A program made the translations under genes and the position numbers. Source: Mytilus californianus (taxonomy: Eukaryota > Mollusca > Bivalvia > Mytilida > Mytilidae). Taken from it: a DNA stretch of 64,000 bases. Every line of letters starts with the position of its first letter. Within the stretch, counting starts at the first letter, position 1. Of the stretch, positions 1 to 11,839 are shown piece after piece. A model generated the notes under the pieces. It worked only from the letters and a program-made list of their open reading frames with translations, was not told where the DNA came from and made no database searches. The stretch is from the NCBI RefSeq assembly GCF_021869535.1, contig NW_026262679.1:84751143-84815142 (forward strand). The letters run 5' to 3'.

Positions 1-800
1 TTAACCTATATGTTCTTTCAGATAAAAATCCATCTCATGAACAGCGATGAATTTCACAAAAAGGTTCATTTTTTTAACTGTTCTGCTCATAAATGTAAAA
101 AGAGGTGTGCTATGAGTAAATCGAATTTGAAATTTAGTCACAAACTGCATGATATTACGACACATGCACAGATCGTATACATTGCATGAAACCTAAAATA
201 GGATATTTTTTCAGACCGTTATTCATTTCCTGCTATAAGTATGCATGTATAACATTTGGTGCAAAATCATTAACTCTGTAAGAATTAAAATCACAGATAT
301 GCATTTAAATTTGTAGATTGATCTTCGTTCCATACACGTATATTGAAAACTTCGGATACCAAAGCATTGTGAAAATATGCATTTTTAGAATTTGTAAGTA
401 AAGTTCAAATAGGAACGACATAATTTAGGCAGATAATTATGGTTTATAACCACTCAGTTTCTCCAAGAAGGTATACCGTACATTAATTACATTGTGACAT
501 ATTTTAGAACACATTGATTATCGTCTGAAGGTTGCAACTGGTATACACTTGTAATTGACCTTAATGAACTGTACCAAGTTAAGATAAGCGGTCTGTAATT
601 ATTGGGCTTTTGGTGCTATGAACTGTCCTATCAACTGTAGCCTAACTAATGAAATGTGAGTTGTAAGTTGATAGAACATGGGGGATAAAAAATCGTCATT
701 TAAAAGACTGACCAGTGATAAAAAATGCAATGAATGTCTATTGCTCAGATTTTAAAAAATGATATGAGCCGAGTAATTCCATAGAAGTTGTAAGATATTA
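1..800. other. AT-rich stretch, no gene recognised
   Basis: No open frame of useful length and no splice-bounded coding segment was recognised on either strand. The sequence is AT-rich and looks like ordinary intergenic or intronic DNA. Confidence 0.5.
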
Positions 801-916
801 AGTGAGGAGGAATTTTTAAAAAGGAGGATAATGAAAGTCTTCAAGTCGCATGTGGAGAAAAAGAGAGAGAGAAAAAAGGAATGAATATACAAAATATGAT
901 GCACAATAATGTAACG

Positions 917-1330
917 GTAAAGTTCGAATGTATCTTGAAAAAAACAGCAACTCGTCCCATGGCTGAATATTTATAGAAAGTATAAAGTTCACATCTGTTA
1001 ATTTTTACGTTTCCTGCAGGTTCTAATTTGAAATACACATTTCTGGGCAAAAACTGAATGATAAGAGTTCAGTAAATTATATTAAAAGATAAGTCCACAT
1101 GTATCAAGGAAAACAGCAACTCTTCACACGGCTGAATATTCTATGAAATAGGTTAATTTGAATCAGATAATTGCCACTTTATATTTGGCTTAAAGTTAAA
1201 ATACATTATTTCTTCTGACAAACGACACTGTATAAAGATACGTCAAATTGTATCGCAAAAAAAAACCCAGCAACTCTTCGAATGGCTGAATACTTCATAA
1301 CAAGTAAAGTTAATTCATATAAAAGTTCAA
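917..1330. repeat. three degenerate direct repeats of about 150-170 bp
   Basis: A block that starts with TGTATC, runs through an A-rich stretch into CAGCAACTC and then GGCTGAATA recurs three times, at about 929, 1100 and 1249. The spacing is therefore roughly 171 and 149 bp. The copies are diverged outside these core words. They lie just beyond the 3' end of the DIRS-like element and might be part of its terminal region, but no matching terminus was found on the other side. Confidence 0.55.
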
Positions 1331-1411
1331 TTACGGTCACAAGTTTACAATTAAAGTACATTTGTTGTTTGGTAAAAGAACATACATTCACGTTCGATAA
1401 TGTTCACATGT

Positions 1412-2386
1412 CTAAATGATATTACCAGACAATGTCAAAGACTTCTGTGCTTTCCGAATCGTGTCCCTGGAAATCCGAATATAACGGCAATAACTGTCCG
1501 ATGTACACCGACCAAGTGTTTTGATAATATGGTCTTGAATATTAACAGATCATGCCGATGTACTGGCACCAATTCTACAGGCATGACAATTGTATAAGCT
1601 AGAGTTGTACCCACAAATATCTTGTACATGTTTTAGACTTCTGATGAAAAATTCCCTGTCTAAAGCGCTACCATTCTCTTTGACAAACACTGGACCTGAA
1701 AAACAAAAAGATGTTTCTCTACCCTTCCTGATTGCGATATACTTTTTGATAGCAGAGAAAGGACAAATGGTATGATCAGATTTGTGAAGCTGTATACCAA
1801 CACCTTTACGAAAATGATCTGTCTTAGAGGTTTTAATGTGTAGAATAGAATACGAATCGAGAATCTCAACATCCGTTACACTTAAATATACAATAGAATC
1901 AAAATGTTTTAAAACTGAAAATTCGCCACATCTAAGAAATCGAAAAAAGGCTACTGTACAAGCCGTTTCTAGCATACAATCAGTAAAGGTAGAGAAAACA
2001 CCTGCTCTAAGAGAATCGCAAATTCTCCCAAGTACCTGAAAAGTAATAGGAAGACGTGGTTTTGGATTATGCTCTCATTGTATGCGTTTGAGTCTATGGA
2101 TTGTCGATTCATTTTTATAATCAAACGGATGTTCACAGTTACTTTGGTTATAATAAAACCGAATTAAAGTTTTGTAACAATTTGCGACAAAATAAATCAA
2201 AATATACTCAGAAATCGGAGGCATGAGTTTACCTAACCATACAACCCCGTTGCTAGTAAGAATTGCAGTATAAGCTCGACGATATCCAACTTTATAAGTC
2301 TGTGATGTTCCAGTTGATAACACATGTCGCCATAATTCCGACACTGTAGACTTTAATGCCACATTACTCGTGAGACTAGCGGGCAC
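1412..2386 (-). pseudogene. tyrosine recombinase of DIRS-like element, broken
   Basis: The N-terminal part (2386 to about 2075) resembles the SAM-like core-binding domain of phage-type integrases, with LWRHVLSTGTSQTYKVGYR. The catalytic part starts near 1975. Catalytic Arg I lies in FLRCGEF (codon 1933-1931). The box II signature HACRIGAS follows, with His at 1585-1583 and Arg at 1576-1574. An in-frame TGA at 1552-1550 interrupts the frame. Past it the same frame continues through LGRCTSDSYCRYIR, where the Tyr codon at 1483-1481 is the expected nucleophile, to a TAG at 1414-1412. All catalytic positions looked for (R, H-x-x-R, Y) are still visible, so inactivation here comes from the stop and from a frame break between the N- and C-terminal parts near 1975-2075. 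Confidence 0.8.
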
Positions 2387-2667
2387 TTGTGAGGTACTTT
2401 GTCTGCTAAAGGTGCAAGGATTTTGAAACGCTCTAACTGTAAACGAGAAAGAGTGTCACCGATATTATTTTGAACCCCAGAAACGCGTTCGGCGCGAATA
2501 CAAACGTTATTTTTACAGGCATACAACGTAAGGGTTCTCATAAGTTTTATTAACAATAAACATCTGAAACCACCTTTATTAACAATATGGACGGTGGCTT
2601 CATTGTCAAATCGAAATAAGATTCTTTTAATTAGTAGTCCATAAATGACCCCGTAAGATGGCTGCAA
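2353..2667 (-). pseudogene. RNase H domain of DIRS-like element
   Basis: The minus-strand frame contains FDNEATVHIVNKGG, then a stretch rich in Leu and Arg, then SGVQNNIGDTLSRLQ and LAPLADKVP. In DIRS-type elements this corresponds to the RNase H core: an Asp of the DN motif followed by the late AD-x-LSR motif. Here the late motif reads GDTLSR. The segment lies directly downstream of the reverse transcriptase on this strand and directly upstream of the recombinase, as expected. It is a partial domain; the first RNase H Asp and Glu were not located. Confidence 0.7.
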
Positions 2668-2838
2668 CGACTATAGGATAGAGAAGCAATGGAATATTTC
2701 TTTTCACATGAAGAATATAAATCTTCCGGCCAAGGAAAGCAAAATCATTTCCCCTTAAAAGAACCACCATAACCAATGGTAGAATCTGTATATAATTCGA
2801 AATCCCTAACACTAGTATAAATAGAATCATAAAACATG

Positions 2839-3828
2839 TTAATGCCGTTCCAGTTTACCAAAAACGAGTACCAAAAATCGCAAATCGGTACGACATTCAT
2901 CGGTTAAATATATTTCGTCTTTCAGATCCTTGACAGTAGTTGATAATGATATTAGGTATGAAACAAATGAACGACCCGGAATTATAACCCGCATGGCGAA
3001 ATTGAAATGTCCTAACAATTGTAAAAGTTCACGTTTGGTACAAGATTGTCTGTTTAAAAACTTCTTGATAAATTCACTGATGCTACTTGTTTTATCTAAA
3101 GGCAAGCGTGTCTCTATCTTTTTCGTATCAAGTAAACTACCCAAATATTCAATAACTGTACAAGGGCAAACAACCTTGTGTTTAGCCAGTGGAATATGAA
3201 GTCTTTTAAAAAGTATAGTTATTAATGCCATTGCTCTCTCTGCGCAAGAATAGGGTTTATCTATAGTAAAAAAAATTGTCTAAAAGGTGAAATATATATT
3301 CAATTTTGTAGATATTAGTAGCAATCCAACAAATCGCTCTAGATAATTTATCAAAAATAGTTGGCGAGTAACTACAACCAAACGCTAGTCTAATAAAGAA
3401 ATAATATTCTTTACACCATTTAATGCAAAACCTTTTTAACGCCTAATTGTTTGAAAGCGGACTCTATATCAAATTATGAGCACAATGAAAAACGACCTAA
3501 TTTTCGTATAACTTTGATCGCATCGTCTATTCTGACATACGTCATTGAACAATCTTCTTTACTGATCAAGTCATTATAATACTACAATTATCATCATCGT
3601 CATGTGGGGCTGATAAATCCAATATAGCCGCTTTTTCTCGGAGTCCTTCCCCACAGCAAGTCCCAAAGAGCTGAATCGATAATAGATAAACGGTGGAATT
3701 TTATACGGACCTAACAAAAAACCATTTTCACATTCTTTGTCAATAAGCTGCCGTGCGAAGAAAGGTTGAGAGCGAGTTGAAAAGATATTCCCACATTCAA
3801 TTGTCGGCATATCAGTACATTTAATCAA
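2839..3828 (-). pseudogene. reverse transcriptase of DIRS-like element, broken
   Basis: Starting from 3828 the minus strand first shows an RT fingers segment (GFLLGPYKIPPFIYYR, then a GLAVGK word). Motif A appears as FDIESAF at 3473-3453, with its catalytic Asp present. Motif C, usually LDD, reads HLLDNFF at 3289-3269, so the second Asp is an Asn. The thumb follows at 3231-2839 with EYLGSLLDTKKIETRLPLDK and LLGHFNFAMRVIIPGRSF, very typical of DIRS-type RTs. Several stops and at least one frame shift lie between these blocks. The catalytic substitution and the breaks both indicate a dead copy. Confidence 0.78.
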
Positions 3829-3951
3829 ACCCCTCGTTTATCCCATGATACAAAGATGATTAACAAAATTTATATCCGGATGGGTTTGCAATAATTCACG
3901 TAACAAGTTAACATTGATCGGTGAATTTTCGATAACGGGAATTGTTACTAG

Positions 3952-4188
3952 TCATTTTTTCTCTTCGTTGATTGTAGTCGATCCTCTAGAAGATTTGTTC
4001 TTTTGAGTATCTTTGTTGCAGTTGAAGGCTGAATGAAAAGCGAAACAAAAACTGCAAATATGAGTCAAAGAACAACCCGGTCTTGCGCAACCCCTTGTAA
4101 TGTTATAGTTATTGCAGATCTCTTTCCCATTGTGCAAAACTCGTGGTCTGACCCTCTTATCAACGCGATCGGAAGGTAGTCTATTCAT
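3952..4188 (-). pseudogene. CCCH plus CCHC zinc-finger segment of DIRS-like element
   Basis: A 78-residue minus-strand frame contains ICNNYNITRGCARPGCSLTH, a C-x8-C-x4-C-x3-H zinc finger. It is followed at once by CSFCFAFHSAFNC, a C-x2-C-x3-H-x4-C knuckle. Such nucleic-acid-binding fingers occur upstream of the RT in retroelements, as part of Gag or of the Pol N-terminus. The position just upstream of the RT on the same strand fits. Only this window of the frame is recognisable. Confidence 0.6.
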
Positions 4189-4966
4189 CGGATATGTATT
4201 ACGTTCTACTGATTGAGAAGAAAGAGGGCAAAAATTTGTTCCGTGAACGACAGCGTAACAAAGTATACAAACTTCTGGCCTTGCATGCGGAGTTAAAAGC
4301 GTAAGAATGTCATTGTCTTTTACTCCCCAGTCAAATTTAACTTTAAAATCCCGAAGTGCAGTTGCAGATTTGGCGGCAAAAAGCTTTTAATATTCATTAA
4401 ATTTCTCACCATAACTAGATTCAATTTGTAAAATGTAAACTAGGTAACAATCTAATTCCTCTCTGCGTTGAGGAAACCCCTACACATGATGCGCTTATAT
4501 TTACAAAAAGCGCATACGAACTTTTCAATAGTCAGCGATCTATGAAGCCGGATATCTTTTTTTCGCGGGAAATTAATTTCTAGACCAGTGCTAGTAAGAA
4601 AAGTACTAGCGGCCTGAACGGATTCGTAATCCTTCATCAACAAAGCAGCTCAGTTAACGTCCCTACCTTCAATGGTTTGCTTTTTAAGCGCTGGTGAAAT
4701 GATATCCAAAAAAGCACAGACGATGGTGGCACTCCGTTAATTGTAGCTGTAGAGGTGTTAAGGGTGAGATTTATCCCGCAATTGCTTTCATTAGGAGAAA
4801 CACCGTACCCTTTGTATAATGTAAACACATGATCATCTGCTGTGTGCACTTGAGGAAACCTGTTTCGGGTGTAGATTCCAAGAAAACTCCGCTGATAAGA
4901 AGTATTAGAATTTACCTGTTTGTGCTGTAGAATTCCTTAGTACCATTACAATTTCTGTTAAATTTC

Positions 4967-5260
4967 CTATAAGATATTGAAGTTCATAAGCGAATGACTG
5001 GTCACATTTTGTAAATTTGGCGAGCCTTCCTGGTCTTCATTCAACAATTGTTCAGGTTCGGAAACTGATTTGAGATTATCAAAATCAATTTGTTGTAACA
5101 ATGTTTTACTTAATTTTGAAGTAATATTAATTCCAATATTTGTAAATTCTTCCTTGATTTTTTTAAATGACCAAGACGAACAGTCTCTTTCTTGTCTGTT
5201 GCTTGCAATTGAATCTGGAGAATATCGACTTGATGACTTCCTTTTTCTCCGAGAAGCCAT
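4967..5260 (-). pseudogene. basic N-terminal (gag-like) frame of DIRS-like element
   Basis: This 97-residue frame begins with MASRRKRKSSSRYS, rich in Arg, Lys and Ser, and continues with a charged and probably helical part. No domain is recognisable. It is assigned to the element only because it lies at the 5' side of the RT and recombinase on the same strand and looks like the start of an ORF. It could be unrelated. Confidence 0.35.
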
Positions 5261-5299
5261 TGTGTATAGTAATCCGCAAAAACATTCAAATGTTAAATA

Positions 5300-6320
5300 C
5301 TAAACTTTAGATATATATATGAAGTGTTATATTAAATCCAATAATTTTGGTTAGACAAGAAACTGCTAACAAACTGAACGAAACAAGAAGACTACGCGTT
5401 ATCTATCAAAATAATTTTCAATAGAAATTATTTTTAAGGCTATGATCTGACCACTAATTAAGCTATATATTCCTGACGAGACACAGAAACAGAATCAAAC
5501 ACCCGAAAGTCGTTATAAATCATTAAGATAAGAACTCTCAACCGAGCAAGAAAATGCAGCTGTCGAAACAATTATAAACAATATTATATGCTATATATTC
5601 AAATAATTTAAAATCTATATTATCGAGGAGTATTTTAATGGGGGTTTTTTTACCTCATCGATTATTACAAAATGATCAATCGTGTCGGATTCTTCTGCAA
5701 TCTTCAAGCAATAATTAAATATTTTAAATATGAATAAATGTAGTTATCTATGGAATATTGCAAAACTTAAATATTGTGTAATATAAAACATTCAATCTGG
5801 AAACTAGACCCTTTCTCCTTGTTTGTTTTCACTAATTTTGTTGGAATGTACATTTTGTACTTGTATATTATTAATTCTTAAAACTGAAAGAAGATTATAA
5901 GACAAGTTACATCATGAGCGATTTAAGATTAACATAGAATAAAAAGATAAATCATTACTGGAAATGATTGTCATAGAAGTTTAAGTTTGTGTACCGTTAA
6001 CCCTACGTGTAGTTCAACTCGTTCCTTTTCGTGGGAAGTTTCTATGCCAATTCAGCAGTAAAACAAACAATATTCAATCAAGATTTTTCAGTTTTTACCA
6101 ATTTTTTTAATTTTTAATATTTCTTTGCAGTTAATTATCTCTCAAACATTTACGGAAAACACAAGATGATATTGTTTATGTGTCACGCAATATTTCCATT
6201 TGCTAACATGCAATCATATCATATTCATAAACAGATGCTATAAGACTACCATTCAAAGTGAATTATTTTCATGTTTATGACAAAGGGTTTGTTTCGTTGT
6301 GTAAGCTAAAATAAATTGCA
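5300..6320. other. spacer upstream of the C1q gene, no gene recognised
   Basis: AT-rich DNA between the DIRS-like remnant and the C1q gene. It should hold the promoter of the C1q gene. No TATA box at a convincing distance and no leader exon could be fixed. Confidence 0.4.
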
Positions 6321-6323
6321 GAC

Positions 6324-9300
6324 ATGAGGTTTGTTGTGCTCTTGGCAAGTCTGGTTTACTGTGGAAATGTTGTTTTGTGTCATGGTAAGTAAAACATATA
6401 ATCGCAAAACAATTTTAAGAGTAAAACGAAAAAACAGGTAAGGGTTCTAATTAAAATATGTATTACACTACAAATTGGTAAATTAATATATTGGTTCATA
6501 TTACCTGGTTATGCCGTACATGCTACAGACATATTCGATATAGAGGAGGATTATTTCATGGTTAATCTATATTGTCTTATACATTTTTTAGGGTTAATTG
6601 TTTTGTTGGTTCCTTACCCAGTGTCTAAAATAGCTTTAACTTTAAGCAGATTTTATGAACAATGACACCATTTTAAACTCCACTTTAATTAATCATGATC
6701 CATTTCTCAAAGCAAAGGCATTACAAAGATGAGCGTTCCACTTTTGTGAAAAAAAGCTCGAAAATAACAAAACAAAACAAAAATCAAATCTTTTAGAATT
6801 CACGATAGCGTATAGAAGGTTAACTTAGTACATGTAGGTTGTTAATATCATTTGATTTTCCAAATTTTTGGTCATGAGGTATATAATGAAGGTGTTATTT
6901 CAGAACCTCAATCCGCTTATTTTTATTGTTATTTTTACGCAATTTTGTGAAACTTTTAAAAAGCAAATACAAGTCACCAAAAACTACGAATCATTCCTAA
7001 TTTTTTCCCATATTTTTTTTGTGAATTTAATTTTCTGTCCTCTTGTTTCTTTCTCTCTTTCGCACAAGTATTATTAATAACACGTGTTCTTATGTATGTT
7101 TTATTTGTACAGAAAAGGAATTAGTTGAAGATTTATTGAATATAATCTTTAAACTGAAGAAGAATGGAAGTTATGGAGCAGGTATTTAATCGTATACTAA
7201 GCAATAACATTTGTTATACCATGATAAAGAGAAAACCGAGAGTAACAAGTCTATGAGTACGTGACTGACCATGTAATCAGTATAAAGAAACCCTCGATGA
7301 AGTTTTTGAATTATACTACATTTCCTGTATCCCTTTGTCAAAATCCCTGCAATGAGAAGGTCCGGTAAGGGCTTATTTTGAACTAAAATTTGAAGTACAT
7401 CTGATAAAAGATGTTTGACATTTTTTACACACTTAAGTGTCGTCTTCTTTCGATTCAATTAGTTTATGTAAAAGATTTGAACTGATATGGTAATAAAAGA
7501 CGCCTAAATTCAAGCTTAAATATGAAAAATCTATCAAATATGCCACAAAACTTCACTTTTCAGATAAGTTTTGTCTAAAATGGAAGTGGCCGCGCCGCAT
7601 TCGTGTTCAGTCTCAACCTTTATATATGTTATGTATTATCATCAAATACAACATAATTTTATATTCAAATATATTAAGACTGAACACAAGTGCGGCCACT
7701 TCTATTTTAGACAAAATCCGTCTAAAAATAAGCACAAATGCTAAAATTGTGAAGATTTCCGTAATTTTGCATGAATTAATGATGTTAGTAACTGATGCAT
7801 GTACATTGTATTGTCAAAAGCTTACATTTTTAACAAATTTTTGAAATGCTATATTTTTTGGGCCAAAAAGGGCCTTACCGGGCCTTATCCTTTCATTAAT
7901 TGCATAAAATATTGTTTTCGTAGCATTACATTTCCAACACCTAATTTTAATGTGTCCTACACCTGATTATGAAGCAACAAACAATCAGAAGGGAAGATAA
8001 TTAGAATTCTCAATGAGTGAAAAATATTTAGCAACCTATTTGACAATTCTAAATATATAATTTTAAAAGTTTGATAAAAATCTACAAATTTTACAAACTA
8101 ACAAAGTTTGATGTATCCATTAAGTTCATCAAAAAATATTGGGAATCTGAATGTGTCAAACGTTTAAAGCAAAACATATATTTCAATGCATATATATAGC
8201 AGTCATTCCTAAATATACGAAATTCTACCAACTGAGGGGCACAACAATATCGCTCTAATCAATAGACTTTGTTCGTCATATATTATATACCATCATCCAT
8301 AACAATCATAATAATTTGTGCATTAATTATTTCATTCATCTGAATTGTTTTATAGCGTTACATTTGGTTAAAATTACAGGGTAATGACAACTCGTTTTAT
8401 TGAGATGATGCTGCTTCTATTACAATCTGCGTGCTCATGTTTTACATTATTGTAAGCAATATTGCAGTTTTTCTAACGACAAATTGTAAAACTTTAGAGT
8501 TTTTTTTTTCAATGGCATTCACATAGAGTTGGTCATGCTTTGCTTCATAAAAAAAAATGGCCAACGTAGATACAAGAATCTTGTCTTAGGAAGGGATAAA
8601 CCGTACTTTGTAAAAGCACTCTGATCGAAACAAAGCATTCTCTGAAACTGACATTATCAAGATGCTTGATTTCTTTATTGACAACATATTTGTTACGTTT
8701 GGAGGGTGTGTTTTTCAACAAACTGTGCTCCTCTTCTTGTAGACTTGTTCCTTTATTCATATGAGGCTGACCTCATACAGGAGCTTTTAGGAAGAAGGAA
8801 AAAAGTTAGCATTATCCTTTAATTTCACTATATAGATGAAGTTCTTTCACTTAATAATTCAAAGTTTGGTGACTACGTTGAACGTATCCATCCAATTGAA
8901 CTTTGGATAAAGGATACAACAGATACAGTTAAGTCTGCCTCATATTTTGAATTACATCTAGAAATTGACAATAAGGATCGGTTGAAAACAAAACTTTACG
9001 ACAAAAGAAATGATTTCAGCTTCCCAATTGTGAACTTTCCATTCATATGTATCAACATTCCAGCAGCGCCTGTATATACGGAGTATATATCTCCCAGTTG
9101 ATACGATATTCCAGGGCTTGTATTTCCTATCATGATTTCCTTGATAGAGGGGTGCTGCTCACAAGGAAGCTATAAACCAAGAATTCTAAGTGGTGAAGAT
9201 GAAATCATTCCTTCGTAAATTTTACGGTATTTGGTTAGGTTCGTGTTGCTAATTTCTTTAGTTTTCTATGTTGTTTATTGTGTACTGTTGTTTGTCTTTT

Positions 9301-10389
9301 GGTCTTTTTCTCTCTTTTGTTTTTTTCCATGGCGTTGTCAGTTTGTTTTCGACTTATGAATTTGAATGCCCCTTATGTATCTTTTGCCTTTCTTTCACGT
9401 TTCACAAGTTTAACTGAAATTTACCCTGAATTGACCGGCTCATACACAATTTTAACATATTCTTTTTGGAGTTGTCATTAGTTGATTAACTTTCAATGGA
9501 CGTTAAATCAAACAATTTTGCTTTCATATATGTCCAGATATTGAAAAATATCGTCCTTTACAGGACATTGATTATAACTTCATTTGACATTATTTCTTAT
9601 ATGGCAAAATTTCTAAATTATTACAATATCGTTATTTACGAAATGATTGATTGATTTTTTGGTTTATTTCCACTGGCAAATACGTATTACATGAATATTC
9701 AGGACGATAATATGTTACATGTATTATGGTATGTAGATACCCTGCGTTGTACTAGACTGATATTTCGAGTCATAATTTTACAGTGCTAGATCACAAGGTA
9801 ACATTCCGCAAGAAGACATGTCGCCTTATCCGAAGTCAAAATAACTGTGCAATATCAATTTTTCCATCTGCGGTTTTCGGTCTACCTTTGAAAATACAGT
9901 TGAACATGTGACTCTTTCTGAACGAAACAAATAAGTTTAAATATATGAAATAATAATATTACAATGTACAGAACTAACATATGCATTTATCCAATACTCA
10001 CAGGTCGATTGGCTGTTCCAGCTTTTACTGTAACGTTGTCAAAGGATTTAACTCCGCAAGTCAATCAGATCATAAAATTTGACTCAGTTAAAACCAATAT
10101 TGGTGGACATTACTCTCCTAGTACTGGAATATTTACAGCACCAAGGAACGGACTTTATATGATATCAGCAACAACAAGAGCTAATGGATCCAATTATCTG
10201 CATTGTGAGATGCAGGTCAATGGTGAGATGAAAGAAAAGCTCTTTGGCACCAGTGCCTCAACCGGAACTGCCAACGCTGTTTTACAGTTAAAAAAAGGAG
10301 ACAATGTGTTCATAAAAAAAGACCACCGTGGTAGAGAAAATATGATGGGAAAAGACTGGTCAATGTTTTCTGGATGTTTTATTGCATAA
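6324..10389 (+). CDS. secreted C1q-domain-containing protein, 171 aa, 3 exons
   Basis: Coding exons are 6324-6384, 7113-7181 and 10004-10389, joined by GT-AG introns, both in phase 1; the sum is 516 nt with one open frame to TAA. Exon 1 encodes a signal peptide (MRFVVLLASLVYCGNVVLCH). Exon 2 encodes about 23 mostly charged residues (EKELVEDLLNIIFKLKKNG), a short possible coiled coil. Exon 3 encodes the whole C1q jelly-roll: AVPAFTVTLSK at its start, then NIGGHYSPSTGIFTAPRNGL, and the closing SMFSGCFIA. No collagen-like Gly-X-Y stretch is present, as in most bivalve C1q-domain proteins. In this family such proteins act as secreted oligomeric lectins or pattern-recognition molecules; the ligand of this one cannot be inferred. 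An AATAAA lies 21 bp after the stop. Intron 2 has been enlarged by a fold-back element and a reverse-transcriptase fragment. Confidence 0.9.
7569..7716. mobile_element. 148-bp fold-back MITE in C1q intron 2
   Basis: The two arms are inverted copies of about 45 bp. The left arm starts TTTTGTCTAAAATGGAAGTG and the right arm ends with CACTTCTATTTTAGACAAAA, with GTGTTCAGTCT and AGACTGAACAC facing each other further in. A central AT-rich loop separates them. No coding capacity; the structure is that of a non-autonomous fold-back element. A clear target-site duplication was not found. Confidence 0.7.
8829..9400 (+). mobile_element. reverse-transcriptase fragment plus 3' tail, in C1q intron 2
   Basis: From 8829 the frame reads YIDEVLSLNN, which aligns with the motif C box (YIDD) of a reverse transcriptase with its second Asp changed. 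Then come FGDYVERIHPIELWIKDTTD, a SASYFELHLEID segment, and KTKLYDKRNDFSFPIVNFPF, the thumb region seen in a very abundant retroelement of molluscs. The frame breaks near 9100. From about 9255 the sequence matches the T-rich tail found at several other sites in this window (around 34.9, 42.2, 48.6, 51.5 and 52.9 kb). The family could be Penelope-like or another non-LTR type. It is a truncated dead copy. Confidence 0.65.
9648..9775 (-). repeat. dispersed repeat, copy of the 13.2-kb / 36.6-kb family (partial)
   Basis: After a run of TGATTGATT, the words CCACTGGCAAATA and GAATATTCAGGACGA match the start of the longer copies at 13200-13600 and 36565-36965. Only the first about 120 bp are present. 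Confidence 0.5.
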
Positions 10390-10409
10390 TATTCTTTTAA
10401 TTTTGCATC

Positions 10410-10415
10410 AATAAA
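10410..10415 (+). terminator. poly(A) signal of the C1q gene
   Basis: A canonical AATAAA lies 21 bp after the TAA stop of the C1q gene, in an AT-rich 3' untranslated region. Confidence 0.7.
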
Positions 10416-10419
10416 ATAT

Positions 10420-11780
10420 ATTTCAATCATTTTGAAGTTTCTTAATTGTTTATGAATAAGCTTAGCAACGACCGACATATTACGGTATATTGTTGTTCGT
10501 ATGCGTTTCTCTCCGTTTGTTTAATCATTTGAACACGTCTGCTACAACCCCTTTTTGAGTTGTTTATTTAATACAATGGGTGGTCTCATGAAGACAAGCA
10601 CCCTTCAAATTTGACAAACAGATATCCAAAGTTATAAGACTCTGATCCTAAACACAAATTCCTTAGGTACATCTCATTGATATATGGTCAACATCTTGTT
10701 TCTTCATATATACAGGAGCTTATAAACCATTGAAAAAATTTAATTTGATTCGAGCGTCACTGATGAGTCTTTCGTAAACGAAACGGGTGTCTTGTGTACA
10801 AAATGTTAAGCCTGGTATCTATGATGAGTTTATTTAGATACCGACCGATAAAAAAACATTATTCAATTTTACAAGCATTTGAACTTACTAGTAACTAAGC
10901 AACTTTCTTTGTTGCAGCTCTACTTTTCAAAATTCAAAAAAAGGATCAACACATACAATATTCCAAATTTTAGTCAACGGACGGACGGACAGTGATTCCT
11001 TCTGTATCCACAAAAGTATATCTGAGGGGGTTTAATGAACCTAATGCCAGAAAACTATCAACAGACATAACGAAAAATCTCGACACAGTTGTTAGATGTC
11101 GGAATGACGGAAAGACGGATATGATTTATTCTATTTGCCTGTCTATTGAAAGCGGAGGAATGCAAAAAAATGAAGGTTTACATAGGTCTTTAAAGAAGGC
11201 GTATTTTCAGTAAATGAATCTCTATGCTACCTCTAGTCTAAACTAGTCGTAAATGATTTAATAGAGACTATCACAGATATCTGATATGTCATCAGCTTAT
11301 TCATTTTTTTAAGGACAAATTTAAAGTGATTTTTTATTAAATCATGCCATCCGATCCAATGTGTTTCAAATTTACCATAGTGTGTTCTCAAATTTGACAA
11401 GAAGTATTATCCATTACATGAACAATGAACAGATTAAAACTTGCTTGAATATAAAAACATTAGGCAATGTTCAGCCAGTTCATTTAGAATTTATAATACA
11501 TTATATGGTATATAAGGTTATACAAGAACTGTTCGTTATTTGAGACTCTACAAATTCAATGAAGATGTATATTTTTCTCGAAATAAATATATAAATGGGA
11601 ATTTATATTTCATACAAGCTTCTTGTGCAACCCCTCATCAAATCTTAAAAAATCCTAATTGTCCTTATTATATTAATAATGGGATGGGAATAATTGTCTT
11701 TTTGAAGCAAACAACCGCCGTTTTTACTCTGACTCAATGGTGTTACCCTAAATGTTATTCAAAAACATTTTTCACTTTTC
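10420..11780. other. spacer between C1q gene and copy 1 of the tandem family
   Basis: It contains a fragment of a common dispersed repeat at about 10732-10845 (GATTCGAGCGTCACTGATGA followed by a word for 'CTGGTATCTATGATGAG'). Otherwise it is unrecognised AT-rich DNA. An open frame at 11540-11857 overlaps the proposed leader exon of copy 1 and has no protein-like features, so it is not called. Confidence 0.45.
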
Positions 11781-11839
11781 ACAATTTCACTTACATAAAC
11801 GAAATGACAAGTGGCTGTGATACAATCTTGAGTGGAGAT

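Larger units (their letters stand above)
1412..5260 (-). mobile_element. degenerate DIRS-like (tyrosine-recombinase) retrotransposon
   Basis: Read on the minus strand from 5260 to 1412 the order is a basic gag-like start, a CCCH/CCHC zinc-finger segment, reverse transcriptase, RNase H and a tyrosine recombinase. That order, with a recombinase instead of a DDE integrase and no protease seen, is the hallmark of the DIRS order of retrotransposons. The RNase H ends about where the recombinase begins, leaving no room for the methyltransferase-like domain found in classical DIRS1 elements. Stops and frameshifts occur in most parts, so this is a dead copy. Outer limits are the outermost recognised coding, not true termini; inverted or split direct terminal repeats were not resolved. 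Confidence 0.75.
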
